A stretch of DNA of 64,000 nt from Shewanella schlegeliana (GCF_016765635.1 NZ_JAESVD010000003.1:434001-498000), one strand, 5' to 3'; counted from the stretch's first letter, positions 46,451 through 57,171 are shown. Numbers and translations: made by a program. The notes: generated from the letters alone by a model not told the origin.

Positions 46451-47422
46451 TTAAAGGGTGAATAGCACCGACATGCCGACCCTTAGATCTGCAATCGTCT
46501 CATTCGGGCGCAACTCCACTTCGAAGGTACGCATATCGAAGTCATGACCACTCTCTGTGGCTCGCCAAGTGGCAAAGTCCCCCATCACAGCAATATTGGT
46601 TACCTTGAACTCCACTTCCCGCTCTAGCGCTGGAATGGTTAACTTGAGGAGATCACCTTGCTTAAACTTTTTCAGCAGATCTTCTCGTACCTGGAATACC
46701 GCCCAGGCATCACTCATATCAATCAAACTAACGACAGGAAAGCCACTCGGCGCCAACTCACCCGCTTGCAGTAACACTTCACTGATCTCACCGGTTTTGG
46801 GTGAGCGCATCTGGCTATCAAGCAAGATAGCAGAGACTTCATTTACCGCACCTTCGGCCATGCGAGCATTACCCGCGGCAGCAGCTTTGGTTTCAACACG
46901 AGCACCTTCATTAGTCATCTGGTACATGGCCAGAGCCGCTTGCTCGGTATACTTAGCCGCTTGCCACTGAGTAAAGGCTTCATCTCGCTTCTGTCTTGCC
47001 AGTACCCCTTCGTTAAACAGCACCTCTAAACGCTCATAAGTCGTGCGATATAACTTGGCTGCCGCTTGCGCCTTTAGCCACTCCTCTTTTGCTGCAGCAA
47101 TTTGCTGCTTACGCGCGCCGTTATCTGCCTCTTTTTGCATCGCAACGGCGGCATCACGCCCGCCCTCTGCTTGCATCAATTTAGCTTTTAATTCTGGGCT
47201 ATTGATAGCGAAAAGCAGGTCACCTTCAGTAACAAGATCACCACGTCTCACTAGCACCTCTTCGACTCGCCCCGGTACTTTTGAGGAAACGTTATATTCA
47301 CGAGCCTCTATCTGCCCCTGCAGTAATTGTGGCTTTGGTGTGTAAGCGAGGATTAAGCCATATACTAGCGCACCAATTAATACGATTAATGCCACTGCGG
47401 CCAAGATACGGTTAGTGCGCAT
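46451..47422 (-). CDS. HlyD-family membrane-fusion protein
   Basis: This 323-residue periplasmic adaptor links an inner-membrane exporter to TolC. It has one N-terminal anchor helix (AAVALIVLIGALVYGLI), a barrel-sandwich lipoyl segment (PGRVEEVLVRRGDLVTEGD), a helical hairpin (about 80-190) and a second lipoyl half (GEISEVLLQAGELAPSG). The ATG at 47422 is chosen because AAGGGG lies six bases upstream. It overlaps the stop of the TolC-family gene by 11 bases, implying coupled translation. Confidence 0.92.
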   Translation of the reverse strand: MRTNRILAAVALIVLIGALVYGLILAYTPKPQLLQGQIEAREYNVSSKVPGRVEEVLVRRGDLVTEGDLLFAINSPELKAKLMQAEGGRDAAVAMQKEADNGARKQQIAAAKEEWLKAQAAAKLYRTTYERLEVLFNEGVLARQKRDEAFTQWQAAKYTEQAALAMYQMTNEGARVETKAAAAGNARMAEGAVNEVSAILLDSQMRSPKTGEISEVLLQAGELAPSGFPVVSLIDMSDAWAVFQVREDLLKKFKQGDLLKLTIPALEREVEFKVTNIAVMGDFATWRATESGHDFDMRTFEVELRPNETIADLRVGMSVLFTL

Positions 47423-48803
47423 TAGGTTCCCCTTGCTGAATACTTCTACCAATAAATTCATCTAGCTGACCGCTTATCGCCATCAGTCTTGCATAGGCTT
47501 GTACATAACGATATTGCGCGCCCAATTGCTGGGTCGCTACCGCATTAAGCTTAAGCTCCGCATCCACCTTTTCGATTGAGGTCGATAACCCCTGCTTAAA
47601 GGCGATATCTCTAAGACGCTTGTTCTCTTCAGCTAGGCTCATGGAGGTATTTAACGACACCACCTCCTCTTGTGCCTGTAGCAGCTGGCGATAGCTTTGG
47701 TCGAGCAATAAGTTCAAATCCTGTTGAGTCTGCGCTTTAGTGTATCTCGCCTGTAGCAGGGCGCTCTTAGCGGCTTCAACCTTGCCGCTACGGCCATCTC
47801 GACTGAGTAAGGGAACCTTAACGCCTACCCCTAACATCCAGTCTGGCTCGATTTGCGCAAACAGGCTGTCATCTTCATAAAGGGTGTAATTACCGTAGAG
47901 AAATACTGTCGGCAGATAGCTGCCTTTCTCAACATTAACTAAGCCCTGTGCTTGCGCCTCTTTGGCCTCTAACAGCTTTAATGCTGGGTGCTGATTAAGG
48001 GTCAGTTGCATCAACTGCGGTAAAGAAGGAGCCTTGTTCAACATAAATAGTGGCGAGGTGGTATCAACTGTTCGTTCATGTAGCATCATAGATAAGGCGA
48101 TCATTGCCATCTCTGACTGACGCTTGGCACTGCCGTAACTTACGCGGGCATTTTCCAGTGCAACCTGGGCATTGAGGCGCTCGACTCTAGCGATTTGTCC
48201 TTGTTGCTCAAGCTTTTCAGCATGAGAGACATGCACTTTTAGCGAATCAACCAATTCGGCCTGCGTTCGGGTCAGGGCTTCGGTAACGGCTACGGCGTAA
48301 TAGCGATCGACTAACTGTAGAAATAGATCGCGAGTCGTCAGTTTTAGTTGCTGCTCTTTTTCGGCCACTTCGGCCTCATGGATCCCTTGAGCAGCAGTAA
48401 TCTTACCACCTGTGTAGATAGGCCACATGGCTTGCAGGCTTGAGCGGAAAATATCTTGTTCGGTAAAAGGAGTGACAAACAGTGAACCCGGAATTCCCGC
48501 AAGCGCACCACCGAGAGCAGGAGGTAAGGTCGCAGGATCGAGAGAGGCTAGAGGGTTAAGATCCCGCAGATCTAATTCAATCGGCTTTTCTAGACGCGTG
48601 TAACTGCCTGTGAGGTTAATCGAGGGAAGATTCATATCTTCACCCGCCTCGCGTTCAGCCTCGGCTCGCTTCACCTCTTGAGCCCCCGCTTGCAGCTTGT
48701 CACTGACCTTAATCAGCTGCTGCCACGCCTCATCAAAGGCTATCGTCTTAGCCTGAGCGGTTAAAGGTAACAGTAGCAACAGCGCACATAGCGAACGTTT
48801 CAT
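47412..48803 (-). CDS. TolC-family outer-membrane efflux protein
   Basis: This 463-residue protein has a signal peptide (KRSLCALLLLLPLTAQA) and two OEP repeats of mainly coiled helices, typical of TolC-like outer-membrane ducts; GKVEAAKSALLQARYTKAQTQ-type heptads are visible. It would export whatever the associated permeases and HlyD deliver. The ATG at 48803 has GAGG five bases before it. It is the first gene of the operon, with a palindrome just upstream. Confidence 0.92.
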   Translation of the reverse strand: MKRSLCALLLLLPLTAQAKTIAFDEAWQQLIKVSDKLQAGAQEVKRAEAEREAGEDMNLPSINLTGSYTRLEKPIELDLRDLNPLASLDPATLPPALGGALAGIPGSLFVTPFTEQDIFRSSLQAMWPIYTGGKITAAQGIHEAEVAEKEQQLKLTTRDLFLQLVDRYYAVAVTEALTRTQAELVDSLKVHVSHAEKLEQQGQIARVERLNAQVALENARVSYGSAKRQSEMAMIALSMMLHERTVDTTSPLFMLNKAPSLPQLMQLTLNQHPALKLLEAKEAQAQGLVNVEKGSYLPTVFLYGNYTLYEDDSLFAQIEPDWMLGVGVKVPLLSRDGRSGKVEAAKSALLQARYTKAQTQQDLNLLLDQSYRQLLQAQEEVVSLNTSMSLAEENKRLRDIAFKQGLSTSIEKVDAELKLNAVATQQLGAQYRYVQAYARLMAISGQLDEFIGRSIQQGEPNAH

Positions 48804-48812
48804 TAACACCTC

Positions 48813-48828
48813 TAGAGTGATTACTCTA
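48813..48828. promoter_or_regulatory. Candidate operator of the TolC-HlyD-permease operon
   Basis: TAGAGT-GATT-ACTCTA is a perfect dyad 9-25 bases before the TolC-family start codon. TetR- or MarR-type repressors often bind such sites; no regulator gene is adjacent. Confidence 0.5.
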
Positions 48829-48922
48829 ATTAATTGTTAGATACTATCATTGCTAAATATTGCTCGCTAGGATTTAGCTATAAAATCTACAACTAAACCC
48901 TAGACTTTATGGCACTCTAGCT

Positions 48923-50371
48923 CTATGCGGTGCCACCAACAGTCAATTTATCCAGCTTCAGCGTAGGCTGGCCGACGCCGACTGGAACGCTTTGACCATC
49001 CTTACCACATACGCCCACGCCCTTATCTAGGCCCAAATCATTACCGACCATAGAGATCTGGCTCATCGACTCAGGACCATTACCAATTAGAGTTGCGCCC
49101 TTGATCGCCTGAGTGATCTCACCATTTTCAATCAAGTAGGCTTCAGATGCCGAGAACACAAACTTACCCGAAGTAATATCCACCTGACCACCACCAAAGT
49201 TAGGTGCATAAACCCCTTTCTTAACCGACTTGATGATCTCGGCAGGATCTGACTCACCCGCTTCCATATAGGTGTTGGTCATGCGCGGCATAGGTAGGTG
49301 AGCATAAGACTCACGGCGACCATTACCCGTTGACTGCTCACCCATCAAGCGTGCGTTGAGCTTATCTTGCATATAGCCTTTTAAGATGCCGTTCTCGATC
49401 AGCACTGTCTTCTGCGTCGGTACACCTTCATCATCGATGCTCAGTGAGCCACGGCGATTATCCATAGTGCCATCATCGACTACCGTCACTAACTCTGATG
49501 CGACTTTCTGACCAACTTTACCGCTAAAGGCACTGCTACCCTTACGGTTAAAATCACCTTCTAGGCCATGGCCTACAGCCTCGTGCAGCAGTACGCCCGG
49601 CCAACCTGCACCAAGTACGACAGGCATCTCGCCCGCAGGCGCATCGATCGCGTGTAGGTTCACTTGAGCTTGGCGCACCGCTTCACGGGCAAAGCCGAAG
49701 CAATAAGGTAGTCCATCACTATCATCTTCTAATAACACGCTGTAATCATGACGCCCGCCGCCGCCTGATGCACCGCGCTCACGCTTACCGTCTTCCTCTA
49801 GAATAACGCTACAGTTAAAGCGCACCAAAGGACGAATATCGGCAGCAAGTGTGCCGTCGCTTGCCGCGACTAAAATCTCTTCATGGACACCAGACAGGCT
49901 CACTACCACCTGAATAATGCGGCTATCTAGGCTGCGAATATAGGCATCGGCTTGCTTAAGCAGCTCAATCTTTTTCACCTCTTCCATTGCGGCAATAGGA
50001 TCTGAGCTGATGTAAAGTGCCTTGCTCTGCTGCTGTGTCCAAGCATTAACTTGCCCTTCACCACCCGCAACGGCAATACCACGTGCAGCGGTGGCCGCCG
50101 CCTCTAATGCCGCAGGGGTAATTTCATCGGCATAGGCAAAACCGGTTTTCTCACCAGTAATGGCGCGTACGCCCACACCACGCTCGATATGAAAGCTGCC
50201 ATCTTTAACTATGCCATCTTCCAATACCCAAGACTCATGGCGGCTACCTTGAAAATATAGATCTGAGAAGTCAATTTGATGTTCATGGATCCGCTTCAAA
50301 TAGCTTTGCAGATCATCGATTGCTAGCCTATCTTGTAATAAGCTCTGTCCAACTTGGGTTAAAAGTGACAT
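48923..50371 (-). CDS. tldD: Metalloprotease TldD
   Basis: This 482-residue cytoplasmic protein is the catalytic subunit of TldD/E. The zinc site HExxxH is in [14 protein letters not shown] near residue 260, followed by the metal-binding Cys region near the C-terminus (VGVCGKDGQ). The N-terminal domain starts [12 protein letters not shown]. The ATG at 50371 has GAGAG upstream. It is last in the leftward row with the nitrilase-like gene, and its partner pmbA lies 8 kb away. Confidence 0.95.
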   Translation of the reverse strand: MSLLTQVGQSLLQDRLAIDDLQSYLKRIHEHQIDFSDLYFQGSRHESWVLEDGIVKDGSFHIERGVGVRAITGEKTGFAYADEITPAALEAAATAARGIAVAGGEGQVNAWTQQQSKALYISSDPIAAMEEVKKIELLKQADAYIRSLDSRIIQVVVSLSGVHEEILVAASDGTLAADIRPLVRFNCSVILEEDGKRERGASGGGGRHDYSVLLEDDSDGLPYCFGFAREAVRQAQVNLHAIDAPAGEMPVVLGAGWPGVLLHEAVGHGLEGDFNRKGSSAFSGKVGQKVASELVTVVDDGTMDNRRGSLSIDDEGVPTQKTVLIENGILKGYMQDKLNARLMGEQSTGNGRRESYAHLPMPRMTNTYMEAGESDPAEIIKSVKKGVYAPNFGGGQVDITSGKFVFSASEAYLIENGEITQAIKGATLIGNGPESMSQISMVGNDLGLDKGVGVCGKDGQSVPVGVGQPTLKLDKLTVGGTA

Positions 50372-50458
50372 CTATTCTCTCTTAATATTAATTCAATAAA
50401 GTACTGCGGCAAGTCGAACACTCTTGGTGAGTATCTCGGTTTACCCTGAATTTCTAGC

Positions 50459-51289
50459 CTATTTTAGCCTTGGCGATATAAATCGATTATGGGTCATCAC
50501 CGGCATTTTAGCGCGGATCGCTTGTAAGCTTTGCAGATCCACTTCGGCTTGTAGCCAACCAGTCTGTTGCCGCTTCTGCGCAACAACCTCTCCCCACGGA
50601 CTGACTATCATACTTTGCCCCCAGGTCTCTCGGCTACCCTGATTATGCTGTCCCCACTGAGCAGCGCCCAAAATAAAGCACTGGGTTTCAATCGCACGTG
50701 CCTGTAATAGTACCTGCCAGTGAGCTTCGCCAGTCACTTTAGTGAATGCGGCTGGAACTGCGATCAACTCAGCGCCCGCCTCTCGCAAAGCTCTAAACAG
50801 ATCGGGGAAGCGGATGTCATAACAGATGGCCAATCCCAGTTTCCCCATAGGGGTATCAACTACGACTATCTGCTTGCCGGGGCAAAAAGCATCGCTCTCT
50901 CGATACTGCTTGGTGCCGTCGGTCACCTCGACATCGAATAGATGCAGCTTATCGTACTGGCCCAATACGCTACCATCTGCATCGAATACATAACAGCGAT
51001 TATAGACTCGGCCATCTTCGGCCAAAATAGGAATGCTCCCTGCCACCATCACAACCCGATAGCGTTTGGCTAGCTCAGCCAATGCTTGTTTTAGCGGACT
51101 TTGCTCTGCATCGGTGGCATATTGCAGTTGCTGGCTTTCATGGCCACCAAAAAGCAGACAACACTCCGGCAGCACCACCAGCTGTGGCTCAGCGGTTTTA
51201 CGGGGTAACAGGCTAAGCTGCGATTCGATAAACGCTAGGTTGTCCGATACGCTGCGGCTGCTTTGACATTGCAGTAGGCTGACTTGCAT
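50459..51289 (-). CDS. Carbon-nitrogen hydrolase (Nit1-like, deaminated glutathione amidase type)
   Basis: This 276-residue nitrilase-superfamily enzyme has the catalytic triad Glu in LPECCLLFGG near residue 42, Lys in QYDKLHLFDVEV near 115, and Cys in AICYDIRFPDLF near 153. Members of this subgroup commonly hydrolyse deaminated glutathione. It overlaps the 3' end of yhdP by 77 bases. The ATG at 51289 begins MQVSLLQCQSS, which matches the family start. Confidence 0.88.
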   Translation of the reverse strand: MQVSLLQCQSSRSVSDNLAFIESQLSLLPRKTAEPQLVVLPECCLLFGGHESQQLQYATDAEQSPLKQALAELAKRYRVVMVAGSIPILAEDGRVYNRCYVFDADGSVLGQYDKLHLFDVEVTDGTKQYRESDAFCPGKQIVVVDTPMGKLGLAICYDIRFPDLFRALREAGAELIAVPAAFTKVTGEAHWQVLLQARAIETQCFILGAAQWGQHNQGSRETWGQSMIVSPWGEVVAQKRQQTGWLQAEVDLQSLQAIRAKMPVMTHNRFISPRLK

Positions 51290-54200
51290 CTAACTCTCCC
51301 TCTTTACTCTCATCTAGCAGTGGCTTTGGTGATGACTCCACTTTGACCTCACTAGGCTCAGTCTGCTTAGCTTGCTCACTTAGCTTCCCCTCTATCAGGA
51401 TTAGCTTTGCAGGCTCCTTGCTACTATCGACAAAATCAGTATTTGGTGGTGTGACTGCCTTTAGCTCTACAGCTGGGGCTTGTACGTCTTTGGCAGTTAC
51501 AGCCTTAGTGCTAACCTTAGTCTTAGTCTTAGGCTCGGTCTTAGTCTCGGCGAGGACATTCACAGCTGGGGCTGTTTGCCCCATGACTTGTGGTCCCACC
51601 GGCACTTGCAGAGTCTCAGGTTGAGTGACCTTAGGTAGCACAGATTCAGGGATCTCAATCTCTTTACTCTTACGCTCTAGCTCTTCAAGCTTTGGCTCTG
51701 ACATGGTGCCAGTAAGCCTAAAGCGGATCTCAGAGATCACCTCAATCACAGGTTCGAGAACCTTGGTCAGCGCAAATGCACCTAAACCGAAGGTCCAACC
51801 GCCAGTGCTCAGCAGTACAACTGTGGGCACGCTAGAAGCCAACTGCGGCACGAAGCGAATATCGTAATTCAAACTCTCGGTGGTTAAATCAGTATAACCG
51901 CGTACACGCATATCGCCAGCTACGGCTTTCATCTCGGTATCGGTGGTTTTCACCACACCATTATCGAGCTTTAAGGTTCCGTAAAAAGAGTCAAAGTAGA
52001 GACCTTTACCGAATACATCGGAAAAGTCCAATGACAGTTTTCTTAATAGCGAATCTAAGCTAAATAGTGAAAAGATCCGAGCGCCCTTGTCACTGACCTC
52101 TGACAGGTGCCCTTTACCTAACTCAAAACTCACATCGCCATTGAGTGTCTCCAATGAGAATGCATAGGGCGCGCCAATCCAAGAGATCTCGGCCTTTACC
52201 TCAGTGGGTGCATTCTTCAGTCCAGGATCGATACCCAGCTGCTCAGATAGGTAATCAAACTTATCGGCGTCTAAAGTGAGCTTAAATGAGGTTAAATTCT
52301 TGCCATCACTCATGTCCCAAGTACCAGTACCTTTCAACTCTACATTAGGCGTTGTCATAGACACTGTCTGGATCTGATATGACTCAGCTTTGGGTGTCCC
52401 CTGCAGCACTAAGTGGCCTAAGGAGCGACCATACAGTGAGAAATCATCCACATCAATTGCCAATGGTGGCAGGTTCGCCATGATGGTGTCTGACTTATAA
52501 TGGGCATTCTCTTCGTCTCGCATCTCGGGTGCCATATGGAATTTACTCGCCACCACTTTTAGCCCCTGATCGACCCAGTCGGGATAGAAGTCGATGCGCC
52601 CATCAAACTGCTGTGAAGTGACATCGAAGCGCCAAGCATGCTCGGTCGGCGCCGCAGCAAAATGCAGTTCCTCTAGCGGCTGCCCCATAAAATCGAGCTT
52701 ATTAAACTTGGCGTCAATGGATACCAAGGGCGGAAATAGTGATTTTTGCTCTAACTGAGTCGCATCGGCTGGCAACACCGCGGTATCACTTTGGCTGACA
52801 AAGCTTTGAATAACCGGCAGCCAAGGCGAAAACTCAGTGTTATCGAGATCGATCTGCAGGTGGCCTTGGCTTTTACGTAACTGATCCCCAGGCTTAAATA
52901 AGCGCCCTAAGAGCAGATCGAAGTGAGCCAGCGAATTACCAGAGTTGGCATCGAAGCCGCCCCAAAATTCCAGTTGTTTATCGAGCTTAATCCCTAATGA
53001 GGCCTGCTTGTTATCGCCAATAAGCTCAGCGACCAAGTGCTTAGCCTCATCTTGTTTCTTGCCTAAAGGAGCCGGTAGGTTAAGCTCGGTTCCCATAAGA
53101 TCGGTTTCCACTCGAGCCTGAACCTGATAACCCAGTGGATCGAAGATCAGCATCAGATCGCCTTTCCAATCGACTTTGCCTGAATAGTAATCACTGAGAG
53201 GGTTATGTAACTCCGCAGGCAGATTAGCGAGCTGCCACTGACCGTTAAGGGTGACATCGACGCCGTAGTTTTGATTCATACTTTCGGTATTAAAGCTAAA
53301 CTGTAGCGGCTGCTGATACATGAGGGCCTTAAGCTTTGTCCCCGTGACTACGTCATTAACAAACTGCACTTGGCCGGTGAGCTTCTCTAGCTGGATCCCA
53401 GGCTCAGTGATATACACAGGCGTATCATTAAAGTTAACCGTGCCTTTAATCACCTCTGATTCGCCATCATAAAGCGGGATAGATAGATCGATCTGGCCTG
53501 TAATATCGCCAGCAATTTGCACCACATCAAGCGTAGCACCGACTGAATCCACCAACGGCGACTTTTGGATCACCTCATTGGCAGCTTCCGCTGTGGTGGC
53601 GAGATCGGCTTTAACACTCAGCAAGCTCCTTTCACCTAAGGCTGGAATACCGATATAGGCGCCATCGGCTTTGACATCGAGCAGCTGACCTCGGTTCACC
53701 CATAGATCCATGGCATCGTTTTCAAATAGCGCCGATAGGTTTAGCTCATCAACGGCTGGCCAAGTGTCTTGAAACTCAAACGTAGCATCGGACAGGGTAA
53801 AGCCGGCCTGGAAAATACCGTCATGCTGAGCGTAAGGATAATCAGCAAATGCGCCGTTCCACACCACAACCGCATCATCTGTTTTGCCAGCTTTTAGCGC
53901 TTCGGTAAGATAACTAACCAACGAGCTGCTCATACCTTTTAGTGGAAAGTAACTGTGAATATTGGCAACATCCTTGATATCAACATTGGCCAGTAGTGCC
54001 ATATGTACCGCATCGCTAAACTCTAGGCGCAGAGCCGCATCGATATCTAAATCCAGATTGCTAAAGTGCACCTCAGGTAACGAGAGGGCTAAGTCAGAAA
54101 AGTTAAAGTCACCAGCAAACCCATCGCCTTGCAACTCAATTGGCGCGGCGAAGCCTCCATTAAAGTCGACTGTGTACTGCTGTGCTGGCAACGCAAAACG

Positions 54201-55505
54201 CAGGGACTCATCGTCGAGTTTGAGCTTAGCATCAATCGGCTGTACGCCCGGAACTGCGCCACTCGCCTGCCAACCGACCTGTTCTAGGTTAAGTGCAACT
54301 TTAGGCTGTTTGAGTAGGTTATCCCAATGAGCTCGAAGCTCGGTAAGCTTGCCTACAGGCTTAAGCGACTGCCAATGATTAAGTGCATCGAGTTCTACGC
54401 CAGGAATAAGAGGCAATAGCGGCAGCAACATATTCAATTCAAGCTGATTAAGGCTGGCATCGATGCCCTGCTCGTTTTGCCGAGCAAAAAGCTCAGCCGC
54501 TGGCCAAGTATGCTCATTGGTTGAGAAGTTAAGATCGTGACTAGCTAAGTTCCAGCCTTGCTCGTTAGGCTGCCAAGTCAGAGCCCCCGACTCGATGGTA
54601 AACTGCTGTGGCTCGTCATTGAGGAACCACTCTAGCCAACTAGGTTGGAACTCAACGGTGACACCATCGATGCTTCGGTTTGAAAAGCCAGCCCAAGCCT
54701 GCAGGTTAACCACCCCTTCTAGCGGTAAACTCTTGCTGGTATCGAAAGGGTTAGGCTGTCTCGACGCCCATTCACCAATATCTAGGGAGCGCGCGGCCAG
54801 GTACAACTGTCCAACCAGTGACTCGGGACGATTGCCACTGCCTTTAACATCGACGCTAAGTGCCAACTGTTCGACTTCAGAAGCGTCAGCATCGAGGAAC
54901 AACTTACCCTCGCCCCGATGACGGTTATCGATATTGCGCCACTTCATATCTTTAATGAAGATAGGGCGATAGTCATGCCCCCGACTCAAGAGTTGAAACC
55001 TAGCATCTGTAATTGAGAAGCGCTCAAGCTGCTCTAGCAATAATTTATAAAGCCAGTCAGTTTGCAGCTTGGCGTCTGCGTTACGCGGCGTCATCGCCTT
55101 TAACTGATCGAGATCTAGCGCCACGTTCACTCCATCGAAGATGACATCCTCAATCTGCGGCGTTGCAGTGATCAGTGTCTGCCAAAAATCCAGCTTCACA
55201 TGCACTCGATTAAATAGCAGGGTGACAGGCAGGTTTTCCTGTGCAGGTAAGACAAAGTTTTTGACGGTTAAGGCCGGACCATAGGCTTGCCATTCGGCGG
55301 CAAGCTGGCCTACTTCGACTTTCACTTGATACTCAGCTTTAACAAAAGCGACAAGTTCCATGCGCACTTGGTCTAGCTGAGGCAATAGCCCACGGAATAG
55401 GCTGACTAGCAAGGCAAAGAGTACTAGCACCATGGCTAGGAACTGCCAGCAAGCACGAGTGAGATTAAAGGTACGCTTTTTTGGCGAACAAGATTCAGGT
55501 GGCAC
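51213..55505 (-). CDS. yhdP: YhdP family AsmA-like lipid-transport protein
   Basis: This very large, 1430-residue inner-membrane-anchored periplasmic protein is of the YhdP/AsmA type. Family members bridge the envelope and are implicated in phospholipid transport to the outer membrane. One N-terminal helix (about 18-40) is followed by a long repetitive beta-rich region. The C-terminal portion has the TIGR02099-type DFSDVFGKGLYFDSFYGTL segment, then a Pro/Lys/Thr/Glu-rich tail of about 170 residues that runs into the next gene. The start is GTG, overlapping the rng stop as TAGTG. Confidence 0.93.
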   Translation of the reverse strand: MPPESCSPKKRTFNLTRACWQFLAMVLVLFALLVSLFRGLLPQLDQVRMELVAFVKAEYQVKVEVGQLAAEWQAYGPALTVKNFVLPAQENLPVTLLFNRVHVKLDFWQTLITATPQIEDVIFDGVNVALDLDQLKAMTPRNADAKLQTDWLYKLLLEQLERFSITDARFQLLSRGHDYRPIFIKDMKWRNIDNRHRGEGKLFLDADASEVEQLALSVDVKGSGNRPESLVGQLYLAARSLDIGEWASRQPNPFDTSKSLPLEGVVNLQAWAGFSNRSIDGVTVEFQPSWLEWFLNDEPQQFTIESGALTWQPNEQGWNLASHDLNFSTNEHTWPAAELFARQNEQGIDASLNQLELNMLLPLLPLIPGVELDALNHWQSLKPVGKLTELRAHWDNLLKQPKVALNLEQVGWQASGAVPGVQPIDAKLKLDDESLRFALPAQQYTVDFNGGFAAPIELQGDGFAGDFNFSDLALSLPEVHFSNLDLDIDAALRLEFSDAVHMALLANVDIKDVANIHSYFPLKGMSSSLVSYLTEALKAGKTDDAVVVWNGAFADYPYAQHDGIFQAGFTLSDATFEFQDTWPAVDELNLSALFENDAMDLWVNRGQLLDVKADGAYIGIPALGERSLLSVKADLATTAEAANEVIQKSPLVDSVGATLDVVQIAGDITGQIDLSIPLYDGESEVIKGTVNFNDTPVYITEPGIQLEKLTGQVQFVNDVVTGTKLKALMYQQPLQFSFNTESMNQNYGVDVTLNGQWQLANLPAELHNPLSDYYSGKVDWKGDLMLIFDPLGYQVQARVETDLMGTELNLPAPLGKKQDEAKHLVAELIGDNKQASLGIKLDKQLEFWGGFDANSGNSLAHFDLLLGRLFKPGDQLRKSQGHLQIDLDNTEFSPWLPVIQSFVSQSDTAVLPADATQLEQKSLFPPLVSIDAKFNKLDFMGQPLEELHFAAAPTEHAWRFDVTSQQFDGRIDFYPDWVDQGLKVVASKFHMAPEMRDEENAHYKSDTIMANLPPLAIDVDDFSLYGRSLGHLVLQGTPKAESYQIQTVSMTTPNVELKGTGTWDMSDGKNLTSFKLTLDADKFDYLSEQLGIDPGLKNAPTEVKAEISWIGAPYAFSLETLNGDVSFELGKGHLSEVSDKGARIFSLFSLDSLLRKLSLDFSDVFGKGLYFDSFYGTLKLDNGVVKTTDTEMKAVAGDMRVRGYTDLTTESLNYDIRFVPQLASSVPTVVLLSTGGWTFGLGAFALTKVLEPVIEVISEIRFRLTGTMSEPKLEELERKSKEIEIPESVLPKVTQPETLQVPVGPQVMGQTAPAVNVLAETKTEPKTKTKVSTKAVTAKDVQAPAVELKAVTPPNTDFVDSSKEPAKLILIEGKLSEQAKQTEPSEVKVESSPKPLLDESKEGELDASQPTAMSKQPQRIGQPSVYRIAA

Positions 55506-57013
55506 TACATTATCACCACGTCGAATTTGTTCTGTGCATACATAGGCTCGCTCTGTAGCCGTACTCGCTTACCAATATAGACTTCAAGCTCACCCAGTAG
55601 ATGACTCTCGTCACCCTTAAGGCTTTGATAAACGGCGGGAGAGCAGTACAGCAAAAACTCATCGGCATCGTAACCACGATTAAGACGAATGATCTCACGG
55701 AAGATCTCGTAAGAAACCGTTTCAACCGTTTTTAAATTGCCTGTACCCAAACAAACCGGGCACTCGCCGCAAAGTACATGCTCTAAACTTTCACGAGTAC
55801 GTTTACGGGTCATCTCCACTAAGCCAAGGCCAGAGAAGCCGCTGATATTGGTTTTAACCCTATCTTTAGAAAGCGAGCTTTCTAGACTCGCTAACACTCG
55901 CTTCTTATGCTCGGCGTTTAGCATGTCGATAAAATCGATAATAATGATCCCACCTAAGTTACGCAGGCGTAGCTGACGAGCTATCGCGTGAGTCGCTTCG
56001 AGGTTGGTATTAAAAATGGTTTCTTCTAGATTACGATGCCCGACAAAAGCACCGGTATTGATATCGACCGTGGTCATCGCCTCGGTCTGATCTATGATCA
56101 GGTAGCCACCCGATTTAAGTTCAACCTTACGTCCAAGCGCGCGCTGCACCTCGTTTTCAACATCGTAGAGGTCAAAAATTGGCACTGGTCCCGTGTAATG
56201 CTCAAGCTTGTCGGCGATTTCCGGCATAAACTCTTGGGCGAACTGCTGAAGCTCTTCGTAAGTTTGATTAGAGTCGACCTGAATTTGATCCAACTCGGTG
56301 CCCACGAAGTCACGTACGATACGCACAGGCAAAGCAAGATCTTGATACAGTAAAGAGACGCCACGACGCTTACGGCGCTCGCTCACCTTAGCCCACACTC
56401 GCCTTAAGAAGCCAGCATCCTGCACTAACTCATCTTCACCGGCACTCTCGGCTGCGGTGCGGATAATGAAGCCGCCGTCGTCATCGACAAATGGCTCGGT
56501 GATTTTCTTTAGCCGTGCGCGCACTTCTTCAGACTCGATTCGCTGAGAAACACCAACATGGCTAGAGCCCGGCATAAAGACTAAATAGCGGGAAGGAAGA
56601 GTGATATCAGTGGTTAAGCGTGCGCCCTTAGTACCCAGTGGATCTTTAACCACCTGCACCATGATGTCTTGCCCTTGTCTCACGAGTTCGGCAATATCAC
56701 GCACCACAAAGTTGCCCTTCTCTACATCGGCAACACACTCTGTATGCGGCACGATATCGGAGGCGTGTAAAAACGCGGCCTTATCTAAGCCAATATCGAC
56801 AAAGGCAGCCTGCATACCTGGCAGTACTCGGCTTACTTTGCCCTTATAAATATTCCCCACCAAACCACGCTTCATGCGTCGTTCGATATGAACCTCTTGC
56901 AGAACACCATGCTCCACTAATGCAACTCGAGCTTCTGTAGGTGTTACATTGATTAAGAGTTCAGAGCCTATTTTTCTCTGCCCTCGGTTTTGCGCGATTC
57001 GACTTCTACTCAC
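55505..57013 (-). CDS. rng: Ribonuclease G
   Basis: This 502-residue endoribonuclease processes the 5' end of 16S rRNA and some mRNAs. It has an S1 domain (about 40-130), the catalytic TTVDINTGAFVG near residue 318, and the zinc-link CGECPVCLGTG near 418. It closely resembles E. coli RNase G, with about 15 extra N-terminal residues (MSRSRIAQNRGQRK). The start GTG at 57013 is preceded by GGGGTGAG. The stop overlaps the yhdP start by one base. Confidence 0.95.
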   Translation of the reverse strand: MSRSRIAQNRGQRKIGSELLINVTPTEARVALVEHGVLQEVHIERRMKRGLVGNIYKGKVSRVLPGMQAAFVDIGLDKAAFLHASDIVPHTECVADVEKGNFVVRDIAELVRQGQDIMVQVVKDPLGTKGARLTTDITLPSRYLVFMPGSSHVGVSQRIESEEVRARLKKITEPFVDDDGGFIIRTAAESAGEDELVQDAGFLRRVWAKVSERRKRRGVSLLYQDLALPVRIVRDFVGTELDQIQVDSNQTYEELQQFAQEFMPEIADKLEHYTGPVPIFDLYDVENEVQRALGRKVELKSGGYLIIDQTEAMTTVDINTGAFVGHRNLEETIFNTNLEATHAIARQLRLRNLGGIIIIDFIDMLNAEHKKRVLASLESSLSKDRVKTNISGFSGLGLVEMTRKRTRESLEHVLCGECPVCLGTGNLKTVETVSYEIFREIIRLNRGYDADEFLLYCSPAVYQSLKGDESHLLGELEVYIGKRVRLQSEPMYAQNKFDVVIM

Positions 57014-57171
57014 AACTCACCCCACTCAGGGAAATAGCTTAATTTAAAAAGGATTTGGCGTAGCTTGTGATCTGGCAATATTAAGCAAAGGGCCAATATT
57101 GCTAGTTAAAGTCTGCAATGAAGATAGTCTATAGCTTGGCAATTAAAGCCTGATTTTACTGATTTTTATGG

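Noticed and set aside
51213-51289. Frameshift calling yhdP broken
   Set aside because: Both genes read cleanly with good starts, so an overlap is as likely; kept as a finding, not as a pseudogene.
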